This document shows positions 37,913 to 46,820 of a stretch of DNA of 64,000 bases, one piece after another. How positions within the stretch are numbered: the first letter of the stretch is position 1; every line of letters begins with the position of its first letter. Made by a program: the position numbers and the translations under genes. Source of the DNA: Palleniella intestinalis. Its GTDB lineage: Bacteria > Bacteroidota > Bacteroidia > Bacteroidales > Bacteroidaceae. The stretch lies in contig NZ_JABKKG010000004.1 in assembly GCF_013166595.1 (NCBI RefSeq), positions 1 through 64,000 on the forward strand, given 5' to 3'. The notes beneath the pieces were generated by a model. The model saw only the letters and a list, made by a program, of their open reading frames with translations. It was not told where the DNA came from and did no database searches.

Positions 37913-39406
37913 ATGGAAAACAACAAGAACTTCTTCGCCGTAGACCTCGGCGCGACAAGCGGAAGAACAATCATCGGAAACATAAAGGACGGAAAAGTCA
38001 TTCTCGAGGAGGTGACACGATTCCCTAACAATCTCATACAGACCCACGGACAGTTCTATTGGGACATCTATGCCCTCTACAACGAGGTGATCCGCGGACT
38101 GAAGGAGGTGGCGAAGCGCGGACTGGAGATCACAAGTATCGGCATCGACACATGGGGCGTGGACTTCGTGTTCATCGGCGAGGACGGACAAATCCTGCGC
38201 AACCCGAGGGCTTACCGCGACCCGCACACATTCTCCGCTATGGAGGATTATCTGAAGAACGTGAAGTCCAAGAAGGAGCTTTATGACGTGACGGGCATAC
38301 AGCTCATGAACTTCAACTCCATCTTCCAGCTTTATGCGATGCGCCGCGCGGAGAACGCTGCACTGGAGAACGCTGCGAAGATTCTCTTCGTGCCGGACGC
38401 TCTCTCATGGATGCTCACAGGCAACGATGTATGCGAATATACCATAGCTTCCACCGGTGAACTGCTTGACCCTCGCACGGGACAGCTTGACGAGGAGCTC
38501 CTCGCAACACTCGGTCTGTCACGCTCGAAGTTCGGCAAGATGGTGCAGCCGGGCACACTCATCGGCACTCTGACCGACGAGGTGCAGGAGATGACAGGTC
38601 TCGGCGCTGTGCCTGTCTATGCCGTGGCAGGTCATGACACAGGCTCTGCCGTGGCTGCCGTGCCTGCCAAGGACGAGGAGTTTGCTTACCTCTCTTCCGG
38701 CACATGGTCGCTGATGGGCATCGAGACAAAGGACTGCATCATCAATGACAAGTCGTATGAACTGAACTTCACCAACGAAGGTGGCATAGAGGGCACTACA
38801 CGCTTCCTGAAGAACATCTGCGGCATGTGGCTTCTCGAGCGCTGTCGCAAGGAGTGGGGCGACTCTGTACCAAGCGACTACCCTACCCTCTTCGGCAATG
38901 CCATGAAGGTTCAGGGATTCCAGAGCATAATAAACCCTGACGACAAGATGTTTGCCAACCCTGTCAACATGGAGGAGGCTATAAAGGAGTACTGCCGCAT
39001 GACGGGCCAGCACGTGCCGGAAGGCTATGCCGAGGTCATCCGCTGCATATTCGACTCGCTTGCCCTGCGCTACCGCCAGGTGTTCACATGGCTGAAGGAG
39101 TTCGCATCGTTTGACATCACAACGCTGCACATCATCGGCGGCGGCTCAAAGAACGACTACCTGAACCAGTTCACTGCCAACGCCACCGGTGTCACTGTCC
39201 TTGCAGGCCCGCAGGAGGGAACGGCTCTCGGCAACATCATGGTGCAGGCGAAGGCTGTCGGCATGGTGAAGGACATTTGGGAGATGAGGAAGATCATCGC
39301 CAACTCTCTCGAACTCATAGAGTATCATCCGAAGGACGAGGAACTGTGGGACGAGAACTACAACAAGTTCCTCGGCATCTGCAACAAGATGGAGGAAAAG
39401 AGATAA
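37913..39406 (+). CDS. rhaB: L-rhamnulokinase
   Basis: The 497-residue FGGY-family kinase phosphorylates L-rhamnulose at O1. It has the N-terminal phosphate-binding loop FAVDLGATSGRTIIG, GIDTWGVDFVF (RhaB signature), YLSSGTWSLMG and the C-terminal ATP-site HIIGGGSKNDYLNQFTAN. Length fits RhaB (about 490). It is the first gene of rhaB-rhaA-porter-rhaD, followed by a repeat array rather than a tight junction. Confidence 0.95.
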   Translation: MENNKNFFAVDLGATSGRTIIGNIKDGKVILEEVTRFPNNLIQTHGQFYWDIYALYNEVIRGLKEVAKRGLEITSIGIDTWGVDFVFIGEDGQILRNPRAYRDPHTFSAMEDYLKNVKSKKELYDVTGIQLMNFNSIFQLYAMRRAENAALENAAKILFVPDALSWMLTGNDVCEYTIASTGELLDPRTGQLDEELLATLGLSRSKFGKMVQPGTLIGTLTDEVQEMTGLGAVPVYAVAGHDTGSAVAAVPAKDEEFAYLSSGTWSLMGIETKDCIINDKSYELNFTNEGGIEGTTRFLKNICGMWLLERCRKEWGDSVPSDYPTLFGNAMKVQGFQSIINPDDKMFANPVNMEEAIKEYCRMTGQHVPEGYAEVIRCIFDSLALRYRQVFTWLKEFASFDITTLHIIGGGSKNDYLNQFTANATGVTVLAGPQEGTALGNIMVQAKAVGMVKDIWEMRKIIANSLELIEYHPKDEELWDENYNKFLGICNKMEEKR

Positions 39407-39414
39407 AAAGCAAC

Positions 39415-39547
39415 CTGACAGCATTGTCAGTCTTAACAGTCAGGTCAATATTGTCAGTTGCGTCAGTACTGACAGTATTGTCAAAACCGGTCAGTACTGT
39501 CAATCTTGTCATAATTGACAATACTGCCACCACTGGCATTACTGACC
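39415..39547. repeat. 9-bp-unit array (e), between rhaB and rhaA
   Basis: About 14 units (GTCAGTACTGACAGTATTG and similar), starting 8 bases after rhaB and ending 53 bases before rhaA. Direct and inverted units alternate, so it can fold into several hairpins. Confidence 0.8.
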
Positions 39548-39600
39548 AAAACCACCAAACAAAATTAAATCAATAACCAAATAACAACTAACAAAAGAAA

Positions 39601-40857
39601 ATGAAAGCAGAACTTATTTCCAAGGCTTACGAAATCGCGAAAGAACGTTACGCTGAAATAGGCGTCGACACAGAGAAAGTACTCAAGCAGTTGCAGGACT
39701 TCCACCTCTCACTCCACTGCTGGCAGGCAGACGATGTGAACGGTTTCGAGGTCAAGGAAGAGACAGAGCTCGGCTCTGGTCTCGCAGTGACAGGCAACTG
39801 CCCTGGCGCAGCACGCAACATCGACGAAGTGCGTCAGGACATCCTCAAGGCTAAGTCACTCATCCCTGGCAACCACCGCCTTAACCTCCACGAAATCTAT
39901 GGCGATTTCAAGGGCAAGGCTGTTGACCGCGACGAAGTTACCGTTGAGCACTTCCAGTCATGGATCGACTGGGGCAAGGAGAACAACACCCTCCTCGACT
40001 TCAACTCCTCTTCTTTCGGCCACCCACGCTCCGGCTCACTCACTCTCGCCAACCCTGACGAAGGCACACGCCAGTTCTGGATCGAGCACACAAAGCGCTG
40101 CCGTGACATCGCCAACGCTATGGGTGAGGCACAGGGCGACCCATGTATCATGAACCTCTGGGTGCACGACGGCTGCAAGGACGTGTCCGTCAACCACGCT
40201 CTCTACCGCAACCTCCTGAAGCAGTCACTCGACACTATCTTCGAGAAGGAGCAGCCAATGATGAAGGACTGCATCGAAGGCAAAGTGTTCGGTATGGGTC
40301 TTGAGTCATTCACAGTAGGCTCTCACGACTTCTACACAGCTTACGCTGCACAGAAGGGCAAGCTCCTCACCATCGACACAGGCCACTATCATCCGACAGA
40401 ATCTCCTGCCGACAAGGTTTCTGCCGTCCTTCCTTATCTCCCTGAGCTCATGCTCCACGTGTCACGCCCTGTACGTTGGGACTCTGACCACGTTACTATC
40501 ATGGACGACACAACTCAGGAGCTCTTCTTCGAGATTGTACGCGCAGGCGCTCTCGACCGTGTACACTACGGACTGGACTTCTTCGACGGCTCTATCAACC
40601 GCCTCGGCGCATACGTCATCGGCTCTCGCGCAGCACAGAAGTGCATGCTCCGCGCACTCCTCGAGCCGACAGAGACAATCAGCAAACTGGAGCTTGCAGG
40701 CGAAGGCTACAAGGTTCTCGCTCTCCTCGAGGAGCAGAAGGCTATGCCATGGCAGGCAGTCTACGACGAGTTCTGTGTACGCAACGATGTCCCTGTAGGT
40801 CAGGACTTTATGCTTGACATCGACAAGTACGCTGCTGAAGTGACAAGCAAAAGATAA
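39601..40857 (+). CDS. rhaA: L-rhamnose isomerase
   Basis: This 418-residue metal-dependent enzyme interconverts L-rhamnose and L-rhamnulose. FHLSLHCWQADDVNGFE, NCPGAARNIDEVRQDI, NLWVHDGCKDVSVN and LTIDTGHYHPTE are the conserved substrate and metal-binding stretches, with the usual His, Glu and Asp ligands. Full length for the family. The porter gene starts 6 bases after its stop. Confidence 0.97.
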   Translation: MKAELISKAYEIAKERYAEIGVDTEKVLKQLQDFHLSLHCWQADDVNGFEVKEETELGSGLAVTGNCPGAARNIDEVRQDILKAKSLIPGNHRLNLHEIYGDFKGKAVDRDEVTVEHFQSWIDWGKENNTLLDFNSSSFGHPRSGSLTLANPDEGTRQFWIEHTKRCRDIANAMGEAQGDPCIMNLWVHDGCKDVSVNHALYRNLLKQSLDTIFEKEQPMMKDCIEGKVFGMGLESFTVGSHDFYTAYAAQKGKLLTIDTGHYHPTESPADKVSAVLPYLPELMLHVSRPVRWDSDHVTIMDDTTQELFFEIVRAGALDRVHYGLDFFDGSINRLGAYVIGSRAAQKCMLRALLEPTETISKLELAGEGYKVLALLEEQKAMPWQAVYDEFCVRNDVPVGQDFMLDIDKYAAEVTSKR

Positions 40858-40863
40858 ACAGCC

Positions 40864-42210
40864 ATGGAAGGAAAAGACAACAGTCTGAAAAGCACCATAG
40901 CTGTCTCCCTTAACAACTATCTTGACGCCGGCGCAATCGTTGCCGGCGCAAGTGGTTTGTCGCTATGGCAGAAGTATCTCGGACTCTCGGAGGTTGACCT
41001 CGGATGGCTCAACTTCATCTCTGCCAACTGTCTCGGAGCAGCTGTGGGCGCAATCATCGGCGGCTTCCTTGCCGACAAGTATGGCAGAAAGTTCATCTTT
41101 ACTTATAACCTCCTGGTATACATGCTGGGCGTACTGCTCGTGATGTTCTCGGTCAATTTCCCTATGCTCCTTGCAGGCTTCCTCCTGACAGGCATCTCTG
41201 TCGGTGTCGGCGTACCTGCATCATGGACATACATCTCTGAGAGTTCGGAGAACAACAACCGTGGCAGGAACATCTGCATCTCGCAGATGTCATGGGGCGT
41301 GGGACCGTTCTTCATCCTGCTCTTCGGCATGCTCTTCGCACCGGGCGGCACACTGTTCTCCTACGTTGAGTCGATAGCCGCAATGTTCGGTGTGACAGAC
41401 GTCACGGAGGCTGTCAACGTGTTCAGTTCGCGCGTGGTCTTCTTCACACTGTTCGTCATAGCCTTTATAGCATGGAACCTTCAGCGACAGCTCGAGGAAA
41501 GCTCTGAATTCAAGGCGAACAAGGAGGCTGCCAAGGCAAAGGGCGAGGACACCGGCATGATTCATTCCTTCAAGGTCTTGTTCTCCAACAAGGTTGCCGT
41601 GAAGACCGTCGCATTCCTTGCGGGCATCTACCTCACATGGAACCTTGTGGCGTCAGTAATGGGATTCTTCCAGCCACACATCTATGAGACTGCCGGCGGC
41701 GTGAGCAACGAGACATCGCAGATGATGAACTGCATACAGTGGGCAGTAATCGTCTTTGTCGGCTGGCTGACATCACTCGTCATCGACAAGATGAGCCACA
41801 AACTCATCTATGTCTTCGGACTCCTCGTGGCGATAGCGGCATGGATTCTCATCGTGGGAATCGGTGTCAACGGCCCTGCAGGACTGTGGACATTCTGCAT
41901 ACTCTGGGGCATTCAGGGCGGTTGCTCTGTGCAGGTGTTCTACGCTCTTTGGGGCTCGGAACTGTTCCCTGCAAAGTTCCGCGCGGGAGCACAAGGCCTT
42001 ATGTTCTTCATCGTCCGCGGACTGTCGGCAGTATGGGGCATCATCTTCACCCTCATCTACGGTGAGCACGGCGAAGGCTTCACCATTGCCGCTTACTGCA
42101 TGATAGCACTCCTCGTGGTATCGCTTATCGTGGGCATCCTCGGCGCACCGAACACTCGCTGCAAACCGCTTGAAGAGATAACAAAAGAACGCTACGGCGA
42201 TAATTATTAA
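40864..42210 (+). CDS. MFS sugar porter, probably for L-rhamnose
   Basis: The 448-residue protein has about 12 membrane segments and the MFS motif ADKYGRKFIF between segments 2 and 3, with a central cytoplasmic loop rich in Lys/Glu. ASWTYISESSENNNRGRN resembles the sugar porter signature. Its place between rhaA and rhaD strongly suggests L-rhamnose import. It is not the classical RhaT (a drug/metabolite-superfamily protein), so I give no symbol. Confidence 0.88.
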   Translation: MEGKDNSLKSTIAVSLNNYLDAGAIVAGASGLSLWQKYLGLSEVDLGWLNFISANCLGAAVGAIIGGFLADKYGRKFIFTYNLLVYMLGVLLVMFSVNFPMLLAGFLLTGISVGVGVPASWTYISESSENNNRGRNICISQMSWGVGPFFILLFGMLFAPGGTLFSYVESIAAMFGVTDVTEAVNVFSSRVVFFTLFVIAFIAWNLQRQLEESSEFKANKEAAKAKGEDTGMIHSFKVLFSNKVAVKTVAFLAGIYLTWNLVASVMGFFQPHIYETAGGVSNETSQMMNCIQWAVIVFVGWLTSLVIDKMSHKLIYVFGLLVAIAAWILIVGIGVNGPAGLWTFCILWGIQGGCSVQVFYALWGSELFPAKFRAGAQGLMFFIVRGLSAVWGIIFTLIYGEHGEGFTIAAYCMIALLVVSLIVGILGAPNTRCKPLEEITKERYGDNY

Positions 42211-42214
42211 TTAA

Positions 42215-42301
42215 GGTCAGTACTGTCAGTTTTGACAGTTGTGTCAATAATGACAATCACGACAATATTGACAGTACTGACACAATTGACAATACTGTCA
42301 G
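42215..42301. repeat. 9-bp-unit array (f), between the porter and rhaD
   Basis: About nine units. TCAGTACTGTCA at the left is the exact inverse of TGACAGTACTGA further right. It fills the gap and ends 22 bases before rhaD. Confidence 0.8.
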
Positions 42302-42323
42302 AAAAAACAAAACCAACAACCCA

Positions 42324-43145
42324 ATGAAATCAATATTAGACAACCGTCCGGGACTCAAGGCTGTCATCGACCAAGTCGCTGAAGTCACCGGCTACCTCTG
42401 GCAGAAAGGCTGGGCAGAGCGCAACGGCGGAAACATCACAGTGAACATCACAGAGTTCGTTGACGACGAGATAAAGGCACTCCCTGCCATCGCCCCTGTA
42501 AAGCAAATCGGCAAGGTTCTCCCTAACCTCAAAGGCAAGTACTTCTACGCAAAAGGCACAGGAAAGCGCATGCGCGACCTCGCACGCTTCCCAATGGAGA
42601 ACGGCTCTATCATACGCATCTGTGACGACTGCGCATCCTACGAAATCATCGCCGACGAGCCTGTCGCACCAACATCCGAGCTCCCTTCACACCTCGCCCT
42701 GCAGGACTATCTCCTCGCTTCCGGCAGCTGCTACAAGGCAACGCTCCACACCCACCCTATCGAACTTGTGGCCATGTCCCACATCAAGCGCTTCCTTAAG
42801 GGCAACGAGATGACAAAGGTGCTCTGGTCAATGATTCCTGAGACCCTCGCCTTCGCACCACTCGGCATCGGTATCGTACCTTACGCTATGCCGGGCTCAA
42901 TAGAACTCGCTGACGCCACTCTCGAGCAGATAAAGAAGCACGACGTGGTCATGTGGGAGAAGCACGGCACAGTGGCTGTAGGCGTTGACATCATGGACGC
43001 TTTCGACCAGACCGACGTACTCTGCAAGGCAGCTAATATATATATGTGTGCAAAGTCAATGGGCTCCGAGCCTGACGGCATGACAGACCAAGAGATGAAG
43101 GACATCCAAGAGACCTTCAACCTCCCAACTTCACGCCCTTGCTAA
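42324..43145 (+). CDS. rhaD: L-rhamnulose-1-phosphate aldolase
   Basis: This 273-residue class II aldolase splits rhamnulose-1-phosphate into dihydroxyacetone phosphate and L-lactaldehyde. The zinc ligands lie in LHTHPIELVAMSHI and WEKHGTVAVG, and the N terminus holds GWAERNGGNITVN. Length equals E. coli RhaD (274). It is the last gene of the rha cluster and is followed by a strong terminator. Confidence 0.96.
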   Translation: MKSILDNRPGLKAVIDQVAEVTGYLWQKGWAERNGGNITVNITEFVDDEIKALPAIAPVKQIGKVLPNLKGKYFYAKGTGKRMRDLARFPMENGSIIRICDDCASYEIIADEPVAPTSELPSHLALQDYLLASGSCYKATLHTHPIELVAMSHIKRFLKGNEMTKVLWSMIPETLAFAPLGIGIVPYAMPGSIELADATLEQIKKHDVVMWEKHGTVAVGVDIMDAFDQTDVLCKAANIYMCAKSMGSEPDGMTDQEMKDIQETFNLPTSRPC

Positions 43146-43157
43146 ATAAATGAAAAA

Positions 43158-43199
43158 GAATCCCTCCTGCCACCGGTGACAGGAGGGATTCTTCAGTTT
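43158..43199 (+). terminator. Terminator of the rhamnose operon
   Basis: GAATCCCTCCTG and CAGGAGGGATTC (43158-43191) form an almost complete palindrome followed by TTCAGTTTT. It starts 12 bases after rhaD. Confidence 0.9.
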
Positions 43200-43303
43200 T
43201 GACAGTGACTGCAATAACATCAGTATTGTCAGTACTGTCAGTATTGACACAATTGTCTGTATTGTCGGTATTGACACAACTGACAGTACTGACAATACTG
43301 ACC
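43196..43303. repeat. 9-bp-unit array (g) with a perfect 23-bp stem
   Basis: About 11 units. The arms 43220-43242 and 43279-43301 are perfect inverted copies of 23 bases around a 36-base centre that is itself made of 9-bp units. It lies between the rha terminator and the GH2-like gene, ending 14 bases before that start, so any promoter of that gene must lie in or overlap the array. Confidence 0.88.
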
Positions 43304-43317
43304 AAAAAAAAACACCA

Positions 43318-46173
43318 ATGCGCAAACTACTCACAATCCTCGCCACAGCACTCAGCCTGTCAACCATGGCGCAGAGAATCAGCCTCTCCGGAGAATGGCA
43401 GTTCTCTGCGGGCGACAAACCTCACTATTCCGACCACATAAAGCTGCCGGGCTCCATGCTCACAAACGGCAAAGGCAATAAAGTGAACATCAACACTCCG
43501 TGGGTCAGCAGCCTTTACGACTCGTCCTACTACTTCAACCCTTACATGAAGAAATACCACGTCGAGGAGAACATCAAGTTCCCATTCTTCCTCACACCTG
43601 CCACACACTATGTCGGCAACGCGTGGTACAAAAAGACCGTCGACATCCCTTCCTCATGGAAGAAGCACCGCATAACACTCTTCATCGAACGGCCACACAT
43701 AGAAACCAACGTCTTCGTCAACGGAAAAGCTGCCGGACGCGACTCCTCACTCAGCGTGCCGCATGAGTTTGACATCACACCGCTCATACTCGCCGGACGC
43801 AAGAACACCATCGAAGTGAAGATTTACAACGGCATAGAAAACGTATGCGTCGGACAGGACTCCCACAGCGTCACCGACCAGACACAAGGCAACTGGAACG
43901 GCATGACGGGACGCATCGAACTCATCTGCCGCCCCATGACCTGCATCGCCGACCTGCAGGTGTTCCCTTCCGTCAGCGACATGACCGCCAATGTTGCCAT
44001 AAAACTCAACGGCAAACAGGGAAAACACAAACTGGAAATAATCTGCACCGACACCGAAGGGCGCGACTCCAAACCCATAACAAAATCCTTGCGCTTCAAA
44101 GGCGACACCCTCCGCACCACAATCGCCATGGGCAGCGACGCCCGACTGTGGGATGAATTCTCGCCAAACCTCTACCGCCTGACAGCCATCCTCGACGGCA
44201 AGGACACCGTCTCCACCGTCTTCGGCATGAGGGAAATAGGCATAAAGGGCAGACAGTTCCTTGTCAACGGCAGGGAGACATGGATGCGCGGAACGGTGGA
44301 GAACTGCTGCTTCCCGCTCACAGGCTATCCGCCGACAGACGAGGAATCGTGGCTGAAAATCTTCAGGAAATGCAAGGAATACGGACTTAACCACATGCGC
44401 TTCCACTCCTATTGCCCGCCGGAGGCTGCCTTTGCCGCCGCCGACAAAGTGGGCTTCTACCTCCAGCCGGAAGGTCCGTCATGGCCCAACCACGGCGTGA
44501 AGCTCGGCAAGGGGATGACCATCGACCGCTACCTCCTCGAAGAGACACAGCGCATGGTGAAAACCTACGGCAACCACCCGTCCTTCTGCATGCTCGCAGC
44601 CGGCAACGAACCGGCAGGCGACTGGGTGAAATGGGTCGGTGACTTCGTGGACTATTGGAAAAGCACGGGCGACAAGCGGCGCGTCTACTGTGGCGCATCT
44701 GTCGGCGGAGGCTGGGCGTTTGACCCGAAGAGCGAGTACCACGTGAAGGGTGGCGCACGCGGACTTGACTGGAACCGCCACGCTCCGCAGTCCATGGACG
44801 ATTTCTACCCGCAGATAACAAGTTTCCTGCAGAAAGGCCGCCAACCCATAACCTTTGAAATCAACGAACCGCTCATAGCTCATGAGCAGGGACAATGGTG
44901 CGCCTTCCCTGACCTTAACGAGACTTCACAATACACGGGAGCATACAAAGCACGCAATTTCGAGATTTTCGCCGACCTCCTCAAGGACAACAACATGGCT
45001 CCGCAGGCACAGAAATTCCTCATGGCAAGCGGAAAACTACAGACCTTGGCGTACAAATACGAAATGGAACGCAACCTCCGCACACCTGAATATGCGGGCT
45101 TCCAGCTCCTCGGACTCAACGACTACAGCGGACAGGGCACAGCCCTCGTCGGCGTGCTCAACGTCTTCTGGCGCGAGAAAGGCTACTGCACGGCGAAAGA
45201 CTGGCAGGAGTTCTGCGCACCGATAGTGCCGTTGGCACGCTTCCCGAAGTTTGTCTACACCTCCGCGGACACACTCGTCGTGCCGATAGAGCTGTACAAC
45301 GCCTACAAAGAACCGCTCGACAAGGCAAAGACTCTGTGGCAGATAACCTCCGAAGGGCGCACCGTTGCAAAGGCAGAAACATCACAAGGCATTATCCCTT
45401 TGGGCAAAAACCACAGTCTCGGCACTGCCATGATGAACCTCGCAACGGTCGACAAACCGGCGAAATTCACACTCTCCGTGACCGTCTCTTCCACAAATGC
45501 CGCCCCTGCCACCAACCATTGGGATTTCTGGGTGTACCCTAAGCACATCGACATGCCGTCCGCCAAGGACATCCACATCACCGACACACTGGACAACCGT
45601 GCGCTGAAAGTCCTCGAACGTGGCGGCAGCGTGCTCATCGAAGCAGCCGGAAAAGTGCGCTACGGCAGCGATGTGAAGCAGACCTACCTGCCTGTCTTCT
45701 GGAACACAAGCTGGTTCAAGATGCGCCCTCCGCACACCACCGGAGCGACCATCGCCACCGACCACCCACTGTTCCGACATTTCCCTACCGACAACTGGAC
45801 AAACCTCAACTGGTGGGAACTCGTCAACAAGGCGCAGGTGATGAACCTCTCCCGTTTCCCTGCCTCCTACAACTCCCCCATACAGCCCGTCGACACATGG
45901 CACATAAGCCGCAAACTCGGCATGCTCATCGAGGCACGTATGCTCAACGGCAAAGTCCTCATGACCACCATTGACATCTCCTCCGACCTTGACCGCCGCC
46001 CCGTAGCACGCCAGATGCGCAAAGCCATCCTCGACTACATGCTCTCCGACAGTTTCGCTCCGCAGATGACACTCTCCCCTGCCCTCATCACCTCCCTCTT
46101 CGAGACAGAAGCCCCACCGGTCAACATGTTCACCAAAGGCACTCCCGACGAGCTGAAGCCGAAACTGAAATAG
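43318..46173 (+). CDS. Exported GH2-like glycoside hydrolase
   Basis: The 951-residue protein has a signal peptide (ALSLSTMAQ), an N-terminal sugar-binding sandwich (about 20-210: LSGEWQFSAG, GNAWYKKTVDIP, TLFIERPHIETNVFVNG), an immunoglobulin-like domain (about 215-310) and a TIM barrel (about 315-600). The likely acid/base is Glu431 in AAGNEPAGDW and the nucleophile Glu523 in AHEQGQW. The last 300 residues are beta-rich and not assigned. Substrate is unknown. Its place after the rha genes suggests it trims side chains of rhamnogalacturonan or a rhamnose-containing glycan (inference). Confidence 0.85.
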   Translation: MRKLLTILATALSLSTMAQRISLSGEWQFSAGDKPHYSDHIKLPGSMLTNGKGNKVNINTPWVSSLYDSSYYFNPYMKKYHVEENIKFPFFLTPATHYVGNAWYKKTVDIPSSWKKHRITLFIERPHIETNVFVNGKAAGRDSSLSVPHEFDITPLILAGRKNTIEVKIYNGIENVCVGQDSHSVTDQTQGNWNGMTGRIELICRPMTCIADLQVFPSVSDMTANVAIKLNGKQGKHKLEIICTDTEGRDSKPITKSLRFKGDTLRTTIAMGSDARLWDEFSPNLYRLTAILDGKDTVSTVFGMREIGIKGRQFLVNGRETWMRGTVENCCFPLTGYPPTDEESWLKIFRKCKEYGLNHMRFHSYCPPEAAFAAADKVGFYLQPEGPSWPNHGVKLGKGMTIDRYLLEETQRMVKTYGNHPSFCMLAAGNEPAGDWVKWVGDFVDYWKSTGDKRRVYCGASVGGGWAFDPKSEYHVKGGARGLDWNRHAPQSMDDFYPQITSFLQKGRQPITFEINEPLIAHEQGQWCAFPDLNETSQYTGAYKARNFEIFADLLKDNNMAPQAQKFLMASGKLQTLAYKYEMERNLRTPEYAGFQLLGLNDYSGQGTALVGVLNVFWREKGYCTAKDWQEFCAPIVPLARFPKFVYTSADTLVVPIELYNAYKEPLDKAKTLWQITSEGRTVAKAETSQGIIPLGKNHSLGTAMMNLATVDKPAKFTLSVTVSSTNAAPATNHWDFWVYPKHIDMPSAKDIHITDTLDNRALKVLERGGSVLIEAAGKVRYGSDVKQTYLPVFWNTSWFKMRPPHTTGATIATDHPLFRHFPTDNWTNLNWWELVNKAQVMNLSRFPASYNSPIQPVDTWHISRKLGMLIEARMLNGKVLMTTIDISSDLDRRPVARQMRKAILDYMLSDSFAPQMTLSPALITSLFETEAPPVNMFTKGTPDELKPKLK

Positions 46174-46611
46174 TCTTTCAACATAAAAAAAGCATTACCT
46201 TTCACCATGTCATTCGTTACCTTTTGATTGGTGAAAGGTAATGTTTTTCTATGCTGTTGGTAACCTTTTGCAGCATGGGATGTGTGGAAAAGTCACGAAA
46301 AAGTGTGGAAAAGCGTGTATAAATGGTGGAAAACATGCGAAAAACGATGTGGAAAAGGCGTGGGTTATCAACAGCGGCTTTTCTTTCAAAAGGATGGAAC
46401 GGGGATGTGTGGATAACTTGCGGAGTTTTGATTGTACTTTCCACAAGTTATTATCAACGGGGTGGTGAAGCGTAAAGTGCTAAGGATGAGGAGAGAATAA
46501 TGGAAGGAGAGATGGTTTTCCACAGTTTCCACAGGATATAATAATCATCATAGTATTCTTTTTAAAATAATAAAAGGAATATATTATTATTGATGGTTGG
46601 CATCGCCGGCC

Positions 46612-46703
46612 GTCAACGTCAGTATTGTCAATTGTGGCAGTACTGGCAGTTTTGTCAAGTCGGTCAATATTGTCAGTACTGACACAATTGACAGTACTGT
46701 CGG
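46612..46703. repeat. 9-bp-unit array (h), before mutS
   Basis: About ten units inside block A, between the AT-rich tract and the mutS promoter, 117 bases before mutS. Its counterpart in block B is longer (about 14 units). Confidence 0.8.
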
Positions 46704-46721
46704 AAAAAACTTCCCCAAAAA

Positions 46722-46753
46722 TTTGGAATTCTTTGTGAAAAGCATTAACTTTG
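46722..46753 (+). promoter_or_regulatory. Promoter of mutS
   Basis: TTTG (46722-46725), a 20-base spacer and TAACTTTG (46746-46753). The same 32 bases serve the cobalamin riboswitch at 60132-60163. Confidence 0.8.
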
Positions 46754-46820
46754 CAGAAGCACGAAAAGCGTGCGTTTCCAATGTATAACCTTTGTTTATA
46801 ATAAAAAAACTACAATATTT

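Larger units (their letters stand above)
46194..46754. repeat. Duplicated intergenic block A (DnaA-box-rich), before mutS
   Basis: Nearly the same sequence, in the same order, occurs at 59576-60164. From left to right: GGTAACC-type repeats (46194-46279); about 260 bases dense in DnaA-box-like 9-mers, including exact TGTGGATAA at 46408-46416, TTATCAACA at 46365-46373 and TTTTCCACA at 46516-46524; an AT-rich tract (46538-46590); a 9-bp-unit array; and a promoter. Both copies keep a 75-codon minus-strand open frame with a GTG start, which I do not regard as a gene. It could bind DnaA. Confidence 0.8.

Noticed and set aside
39415..39547. CRISPR array between rhaB and rhaA
   Set aside because: Units are 9 bases and degenerate, with no spacers and no cas genes.
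46217..46444. 75-codon minus-strand frame also open, at equal length, at 59604-59831
   Set aside because: The conservation fits a duplicated non-coding block. Start codons are GTG without a ribosome site, and the region is dense in DnaA-like boxes. It would deserve another look if more copies keep the frame open.
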